Source: Prostheceraeus crozeri
Taxonomy: Eukaryota; Platyhelminthes; Polycladida; Euryleptidae
Length of the DNA: 64,000 nucleotides
Direction of reading: 5' to 3'
Assembly: GCA_907163375.1 (NCBI GenBank)
Contig: CAJQUW010006146.1
Location: forward strand, 496,001 to 560,000
Shown here: positions 56,713-64,000 of the stretch, one piece after another
How positions within the stretch are numbered: position 1 is the first letter of the stretch
Layout: every line of letters starts with the position of its first letter
Translations under genes and position numbers: made by a program
Notes under the pieces: generated by a model
Told to the model about the DNA's origin: nothing
The model's database searches: none
Seen by the model: the letters and a program-made list of their open reading frames with translations, nothing else

Positions 56713-58624
56713 AAAAAAATCAACTGGCCAAATGTAAACATACAGAGATGAAACTGTGAATGCACCAGTTATGCATTAGTTTGGTTTAACGCATCTGCTT
56801 GGCTATAAAATCAAAAGGAATGACAGGTAACACAAAGATGCATGTATTGAAAACATGTATTTAACAGGTATGTCAGAATATGTGATTAATCAAGATCGTC
56901 TTTCTGGTTTTTCTTTTCTCCTCAGATCCAAGCCTCGTTGATTTACGGCAGACTTTGCCTCTTCCCAGGTGGTTCCATTGCGAAATCTTTAAGTTATGGC
57001 CTCTGAAAAAGATAATCAGGAAATAATTTATAGGTGAAAAAATGTTGTACCATGCGTATAGGATAGATGAAGTGTGAGATTTATAACGAATCGTATCAAA
57101 GGAGAGTGACATTGCTTGTGAAGAAAATTTTCATTCTTAAATGGTTGAACTAAGTGCTTTTTAACAAACGCAGGAAAGATGATGTAAGTATTGATCGCAT
57201 CGTCATTTTCAGATTTGCCAAGGCTACAGTGGTACGAATTTTTTCTTCTATACGCATGCATGGGATTGTTTTTGATGGAATGAAAAACACTGAATTGGAG
57301 ACAATTTGATCTAACATTAGGAGGCAATGAGAAGACTTTAATTTATTACTGTATCTATATTGTGATATCACGCACTATACATGCATACAAGTGAGATATC
57401 TCTCAGTAATTAATTTAAGTTCCCATGGTCTCATAGTACATATGTCTGATGATAATATGAATCATGTTCTAATCAAATCTTGAGCTCTATTGTCAGGTCA
57501 CCGGACTGCTACTGCAGCTGCGCTGTGTTGGTTTTCACACATCGACAACGAATTGTGTCTCGGTGATTAATTGACGGTGAAAGGTAATTTGAAAAAAATC
57601 ATCAGTTATCGACAAAATGACATTGCAGTTGTATTCATCTTGTTGTTGTGATGAAGACAAAGTTTCGTTCATCAAAATCGACCCAGTGGTTCAGAAGTTA
57701 TGTCAAAAAATGCATTTGTTCTCTAAGTGAATGTGTGCTCAACTGATAAGTGAGTACCGTTGACAGAAAGTCTTCGAAACACAAAATTGGCGATAGCTCA
57801 GCTAACATTACATCAAATTTAACAAAATAGACTTCATTTTACTTGTCATTTCATGATTGTGAAGATGGTGCAGAGAGTTGCTTACACAGATATAGAAAAT
57901 CTTTTGCCAATACTCATTATCACATCATTTGACAAGCACGTATCGTCTTTTGAAATATTTCTTGAAACTTAATGATTAAAAACATATACAGTATACCGTA
58001 TTTCTTTGAATAAGAGACGCGTCTCTTATTTTTTTCAGATCCCTGATTGATGCGTCTGATATTCAGGGGCGTCTCTTATTAGAAAAAGATTCATTCTTTC
58101 ATTAGAAAAAGATGTCTTAGTTTTTTGCTACTATTCTCTTAGGTAAACTTTGCATTCCTCACTTAGGGCTCTGTCATGGGCAAATTTCGCCAGTAATTTT
58201 TCTTACATATATACGCTTTATCATAATTCAGATATTTTGGAAATGAAAGGAGTTTTATGGTTTGTAGTAGCATATCTTGTAGACTCATCTAATACATTCA
58301 TATACCAGTACATGTTGGCCACTATACATGTAGACTAGATCTGAATTTACCGAAACGAAAATACCAACAATCAAGTAGTATTTACAGCAAAAGTTAGCGA
58401 CCGGTACATGACTCCAAATGCAAAGGAAGCTACCGTATAATGCCTCCTTAAATGGTAGATGTAAGTAACCTTAAGTAGGCCTGCATGTACGTATGTACAA
58501 CATGCATGTACTGCATGTACAACAACAAGAAGCCTTATATATTATACAATATTGGCCATGATACCCGGTATTTACTAGTAGACTGACTTATTTTACTAAG
58601 ATAAGTAGGCCCAATAATCGCTCA

Positions 58625-58800
58625 GGCGGATCCCTATCAACCACAAAAGTCGCCCAGCGGTCGCCGCGACAGCCCTCGGCGTCGCCGAAGTCGCCGCCGC
58701 CCGGCGACTCCTGGTGGCGGTCGCCTCGACTGTATGTGGGCGACCGTTGCCCGGCGACCGCTGTCAGCAGTTGCCTCGAGTGTCAACGGCGACCTTCATC
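58625..58800. repeat. GC-rich patch with GTCGCC/GGCGAC repeats
   Basis: About 170 bp with a much higher GC content than the surrounding AT-rich DNA, built of GTCGCC and GGCGAC words about a dozen times. CAGCGGTCGCC on the left and GGCGACCGCTG on the right could pair. Not coding in any frame that I recognise. It could be a fragment of a mobile element or a CpG-rich control site. Confidence 0.5.
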
Positions 58801-61800
58801 ATATGTCTGGTTTTAGCATTTAACTAGCCTCCATGATGTCAGAAAGGCAATATTCCGGCTTCGCAAAACTGATAAATTGCAAAAATTTCGGCAATCAGCT
58901 TCAGAGTTTCTAATTAAGACTCAAATGTAGAATGCTTGTGGAAAAGATGCTTCTGATGCAGAAATTCGAACGCATTTAATCAAACTAGATCGATGCATTT
59001 CCCGCGAGAAAATGAGTCGTGGGTCCCTCGTCAAAAAGTCTTGGGCCACATGAAAAAATTGGGACCAACAAATTTTTCGAAAATGGCTTATTTGGAAGTA
59101 AAAATGCATGATCATATCAATTTGTGACCGCTCTCATCGAAAAATGACGTGAAATGTGATGTCTTGAAGTCGAAGTTTGGGCCCCCCCCAATTTTCACGT
59201 TTATTTTTTTGACAGGGAGTGGTCGTGAGTCAGCCCTTAAATTCACACGAGCTAATTTTGAAATAGAACGACCCCAGAGTTGTCACACACATTGAGCAGC
59301 GAATTTGTTGTGATTTCTAAGAAAAACTTATCTCCAATGTTAGTGGACTGGCCCGAAACTGTCATCGATCGGCTGTCTGGCACATCTAGACAAGTTTTTC
59401 CTTGGAATAAATAACCTTAGCTCTCATTTCTCTCAGTGATTTTCGCTACATGATGATGATGCATTCAATCGTGAAATGTTGCGTCAAACTGCAATGCTTC
59501 ATATATATTTGCATGACGCATCGATGACAATGAAAAAAATTGCTCAAAATTCTTGACTTGACCGTGAACTTTATATCATCTGACCATGATTCTGACTATG
59601 CCTGAATTTCACCGCTTGTCAATTTTTTGGTCAATCAAGGTTGCAAGTTGTATTATTGTTCATTCATTAAATTGTGAATGAATGGAAGAACCCTCAATGA
59701 GTGTTGCATAATATCTCGGTCGCTTCAAGCCTGTGATACAGTGAGGGAGAGAATGGAGAGAGAGAATTCTATTAATAGAAGAGCGCTTTGTCCAGTCCAG
59801 CCCGATAGCAGATAACTTTCTCGTGCGCCTTCGATAGCGCAGCGCAATCGGAAGATCACATTTCAACTCGAGGGGTGAAATAGAGGTCATCGCTTCATTT
59901 CACAAAAAGAAATAGCGCAGAATAATCTGGAAGTTTCATTCGTGTCTCTACACTGTTAAGCAAAATGGTCCGTATTACAGGTAGGAAATGGTCCGTATTA
60001 CGATGGTCCGAAATTATTTTGAGAAAAATTCTGTCACGTGTGTTATTTATTACTGATTAATGCTTGCATACCTGAAAAATTGCTAACAATAAAGTTTAAA
60101 GAAAAAAGCAAAGTTGATTTTATCCAATATTGCATGAAATCTTTAGAGGGTCCGTATTCACAATATATGTGAAGGTCCGAAATATGGTCTGCAATATTTC
60201 ATAGGGTCCGTAGGCCACACTGGTTGACAAAATTGCGGAAAAATTGCAATATATATCCGATAATACAGAAATAGTGCAATTTATAATTTGATGATATAAA
60301 ACTATTACGATTTATATATAAACTGAAAAATTGCAGTTTCTGAAAGTTATATATATTGCAATAAAATCATATGAAATGCAAATTATGAAAAGTATTGTAG
60401 AGGGCGCTCAAAGAGATCAATGACTTAGAATATGGTTAGAATGTATGAATCAGATTGTCTGTAGGTGCGGTGACTTATTATTTTACGCCCGTATTATAAG
60501 ACCATAACATTTCGAGAGGCTCTTACTGACTTAAAATGACTGTATCACTCAACGTCTTTTGGAATTCATTGCAATGCAGTTGTAACATCTCAATGTCAGC
60601 TTAATGACGTAAGCAAGTTGACAATGAGTGACATTCAGCGGGTGCTCCATCCATCCACTTCTTCAGCAATTAAGATTCATCAATTATTCTCCTATCACCC
60701 ACCCCATCAATGTCTTCATTTCTCATTCACATTCATTAACATTAGCATATGGAAAAGCAGAGCGTTGATTTGAGAATCACGTGCTCCATCTCAATCATCA
60801 TTCGTTGATTTTAACTTGTAAAACTTTAACATTTCTGTACATGTGATTGATTTCACTGAGAAGAAAATGAATATATATATATTTGGTTTTGAGTTCTAGA
60901 GCAATGAAAAGTTATGCTTGAAGCGTAAATCAAGGATCTAGATATCATTTGTGGAGACATTTGAAATGATCTTCAGATCAGAAATGGAATGAAACATTCA
61001 ACACAAGTGACAAACTTAATCATACGAAAGAGTCAGCGCTCCTTTTTAATTGGCTTAAATTTGATGATAGACCAATGAGAATACGCCGACTGCTTTCAAT
61101 GGATAATGAAATTAGAATTTGCTGTCTTCGACGAGTGAGAACTGCAAAACTTACGCTCCTGTTCTTTCAAATGAATTACACGTCTGTCGCATCGTTTTTT
61201 ATGTGATTAGCCATTGAGTGAAATAGTATGTGAATAAGACATAAATAATATTCAACGTTCGCATAAATTTAAACCATTGATAATTATTTATGTAACATAT
61301 TTCTTAGAATACCCCGGAATACCCTTGAATTATGAGAATGTTATGTTGTACTTTTAGAATGTAGAATTATGGTTAATAATTATTTTTGAATTGAGACTCG
61401 AAACAGTAAGAGTCGCATTTTGATAACCTGTATTATTCATATTATAAATTGCATTGGATAGGTAAGAATATGTTTAGGGAGGAGAAAAGTGAAGACCTCG
61501 TGGCCTCGACATGTCGCTCGCCATGTCCATCAAAATCAAAACTCGAGTTCGGTAGACGAGAGTTATTAGAAAGTTATCTTGAAGGTTTATTCGACTCACG
61601 CACGGCGAAAAGAAGTTAAAAACTGTATTCCTTAGCATTCATTTCCTATTACACAGGGAAGAATAGACAATCTCAGCGAATCAACTACCTACCGGCGTAC
61701 CACCCATGCTCGAGGGATGTAACTTTCCCAGGGCCTATCACATATGTAATTATGTCTACCTTTATGTCCACTCAACATCAGTTGGACGAATCAGTAAACG

Positions 61801-63510
61801 AGTCTACGAGAAGTTAGGTACCTGTATATTCTCTAGAAGGTATACCTAACTTGATACGCTCTACATGTAAGCCTAGATGCTTCGTAAAAAAGCGGGTTTG
61901 TTCTTGGAGCTACTATTTATACAGAAATTATTTACTAGCTTGTTTAGGTTATTAAAACGTACTTTGAATATGTAGGCCTACTGAAATGCTGCATTTGTGC
62001 CTATCACATGTAAAAGCCTACGACAAGAGGAAAAAATTATAAGATACCTAAGGCTTTCAGCTTAGTCCTTTACATCCCGCATACAGGTTAACTTGAATTA
62101 TGTAAACTACCCAAATAACCCTAAACCATTCGCAATTATCGTGTCTCCCACACATTTTTCTACTGTGCTTATAGTAGGGCTATTAGGCTATCTTACAATT
62201 TGATCCCTTGTAGCTACTTGGGCTACCCGGTATTATGAAATAAGAGTTAGAACTTAAATGACATGATACAAAAATAGGAGGATACAAATGAGTTACTCTG
62301 CACGTTGTCCACGATGTCGAAGACCAGATTATCACAAGAATTGTGCACTATTTCTATCATTTCACAATTTCGCTAAGTGAAAGAGACACGTTTTTATGGC
62401 AAATTCCGTTCTGGTCACTAATTCAGGCAAAAGCACTTTCTTGGAGGACCTCCCCAGACTTGCTTAACATGATTCGGATGTCAAATGAGTTACTCTGCAC
62501 GTTGTCCACGATGTCGAAGACCAGATTATCATAAGAATGTGTCATGTTGACCAATAATTATATGCTAACACATGTTTGTAAATGTGTAAAAGACGTGATG
62601 AGATGTCCAGACTTTACAGACATTGAATGCATGACGCAAATATGCTTGCAAATGCTTAGACGAGAGCCTGTTGACGTTATAATTGAGTAGATACGATGTC
62701 AGTAGCATTGAAAATTATCGCTCCTGCTGTAGGCAAAGAAGAATAAATGAGAGAAAATGTGTGCGTGTGCAGTAGGCATAATATATGAAAATTTTGAAAT
62801 TTGTGATAGGCTATCCGTTAGTACAGTATCAATGTCATCCACAGATTTTTTTTGATAATCGATGATGGTTATGATCAAACTATTTACTAGTACATTTCGA
62901 GTGTAGTCCCCCCTGAAATCCCCTGAATTCCCTGAAATAATTTCCCAATTTATTTGTTGAATTGAATGGTCTTCGAATGTGGCATAAACGGTTGCAGATA
63001 TAGAACCGTAAAGGAAACTAATTTATTTAATCATTTCGGACTTCATTTATCGAACAAAAAGTGAGTCAAATAGCTCACGTTCAACATCTTACCATTTTCC
63101 TTATGTTAATTAATGTGTGGGTACCCCAAAAATTGACCTAGCTATTTTAAGGACAGCAGGTCTCCTCATATCCGGTTATATAATAAAGTAATTAGAAAGA
63201 AGTAAGTTAATTTCGCGTTGAAATTACGACTCCTGTCTGACCCGTGTGTTTTTCATTGCTTTCATTCTATATGATCAAGCTGTTAGCCGAAACCTCGCGA
63301 TCGGAAAAAATCTGTGTACTGTGTATTTCGGAAATTAACTTGATAAAAGCCATATGTGCAAAAAGTTTGAATAAGGTTAATAAAGTAATTGTCAGCATTT
63401 GCGTAAAAGGAAGCTGTGCTTAGTCAGAATATTCAAGATGAGCTAAATTGTGATAGTGGTTCATATAAAGTTCATATAAATAAACGAATTTTTCTTTTTA
63501 TTCCCGATAG
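58801..63510. other. Gene-free stretch, right part
   Basis: No supported gene. GGTCCGTATTA-like words recur at 59965-60010 and 60145-60215. AT-rich runs lie at 60230-60400. A 56 bp direct repeat is listed separately. Frames are short and without motifs. Confidence 0.5.
62285..62537 (+). repeat. 56 bp direct repeat, spacing 197 bp
   Basis: Copies at 62285-62340 and 62482-62537 (CAAATGAGTTACTCTGCACG...) differ by one base (CACAAG versus CATAAG). Probably a local duplication; no flanking inverted ends were seen. Confidence 0.85.
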
Positions 63511-63601
63511 GTATTTGGATTCAACGCAGTTATCCTTCATTTGCGAAGCAATCTCTGATGAACATCCCGTCTTAACAGACAATAATAATGAAGATGCAAA
63601 G
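63511..63601 (+). other. Possible host exon (91 nt), gene unassigned
   Basis: A pyrimidine-rich tract (tttttctttttattcccgatag) precedes 63511, and a good donor (aaag then gtaagc) follows 63601. The intervening frame reads YLDSTQLSFICEAISDEHPV then LTDNNNEDAK, acidic and protein-like. If real, neighbouring exons lie outside the window or are short. No family is recognised. Confidence 0.3.
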
Positions 63602-64000
63602 GTAAGCTTCATTTCAGACATCCATCCATCTATGAGAATTTTCCGCCTAATGCTTACAAGCATTACAATAAGCTTACAAGATTGATCCGTAGTCATTTAA
63701 GTATACTTAATTTTCGAATTAATGGCCCTTGAAACAAAGAAATATCTGACTTCATGTCTAAATGCAGATCAATCAGTTGCTGTCCACGCCTACATTTTGA
63801 GTTTTAATAACCAAGTGATCTACGTTTCAAGTGCAATGCTAAAATTAGATACGTCAATACGGGGATTATGAATCTGTGCTTATGTCATACTTGCAGACTT
63901 AAATTTGTATGGTGGATTCATAACTTAGATTATCTTGACGAAAAATTAAAAAATTGTCCTGATCCCACATTGGGAAAAATGGATAATTCTCATACGTGCA

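Larger units (their letters stand above)
54560..58615. other. Gene-free stretch right of COQ7
   Basis: No supported gene. Overlapping frames on both strands at 55256-55531 are unassigned and probably chance. A small cluster of CTCGATCGAG-type words lies at 56205-56300. A minisatellite (56434-56536) and a foldback (56553-56712) are listed separately. Near 57995-58085, ATAAGAGACGCGTCTCTTAT and a second GCGTCTCTTATT suggest a fragment of a MITE. Confidence 0.5.

Noticed and set aside
56873-57112. Minus-strand frame with a basic segment (GSEEKRKTRKT) and an acceptor-like site
   Set aside because: Three frames are partly open over the same 130 bp and none has support from homology or a matching donor.
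57990-58130. ACCGTATTTCTTTGAATAAGAGACGC as the end of a MITE
   Set aside because: Only one end and an internal repeat of GCGTCTCTTATT are visible; boundaries cannot be set.
1-64000. CRISPR arrays, rRNA, tRNA genes and bacterial operons
   Set aside because: None were seen; gene structure and mobile elements are those of an animal genome.

Overview
The window looks like part of an AT-rich animal nuclear genome, most likely a marine invertebrate. The evidence is intron-split genes with GT-AG junctions, two recognisable animal genes (a syntrophin and COQ7), Penelope-like elements with GIY-YIG nucleases, Ty3/gypsy-type LTR elements, hAT-type DNA transposons, LINE remnants and many foldback elements. 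The phylum cannot be fixed from the sequence. No bacterial operon, CRISPR array, rRNA or tRNA gene was found.

Layout. (1) 4.0-10.75 kb, minus strand: two consecutive exons of an alpha/beta-type syntrophin separated by a 6.2 kb intron full of small inverted-repeat elements; later exons lie left of the window. A 2 kb transposon-like unit with about 350 bp inverted ends lies at 1.6-3.6 kb. (2) 10.8-17.9 kb: mostly gene-free, with one LINE remnant. (3) 17.9-25.04 kb, plus strand: a Ty3/gypsy-type LTR element with two 456 bp LTRs that look identical, a 4 bp target duplication, a primer site for tRNA-Leu, a gag frame that begins inside the LTR, and an extra 3' region with an SGNH/GDSL-hydrolase-like domain in the place where retroviruses carry env. 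(4) 25.94-36.75 kb, minus strand: a second LTR element, split by Penelope-like elements. PLE-A and PLE-B sit in the LTR element, and PLE-C sits inside PLE-A. Every insertion can be bounded by its target duplication. PLE-A and PLE-B carry hammerhead-ribozyme-like motifs in their inverted ends. (5) 38.49-42.84 kb: a 4.36 kb hAT-type unit holding a LINE remnant. (6) 43.2-44.65 kb: a nearly perfect 205 bp foldback, then a 987 bp hAT-type non-autonomous element built largely of ATCGAT-like repeats. (7) 47.3-54.5 kb, plus strand: COQ7, four exons covering the whole catalytic domain, with a poly(A) signal; the exon for the mitochondrial presequence was not found. (8) 54.6-64 kb: mostly gene-free, with a minisatellite, a foldback, a GC-rich patch and one possible host exon at the right edge.

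The two host genes are not functionally linked. Syntrophin is a dystrophin-complex adaptor; COQ7 is the mitochondrial hydroxylase of ubiquinone synthesis. Mobile elements make up most of what can be recognised between them. The most unusual features are the SGNH-bearing LTR element with its LTR-initiated gag and duplicated capsid segment, and the nested Penelope stack with ribozyme-like ends.
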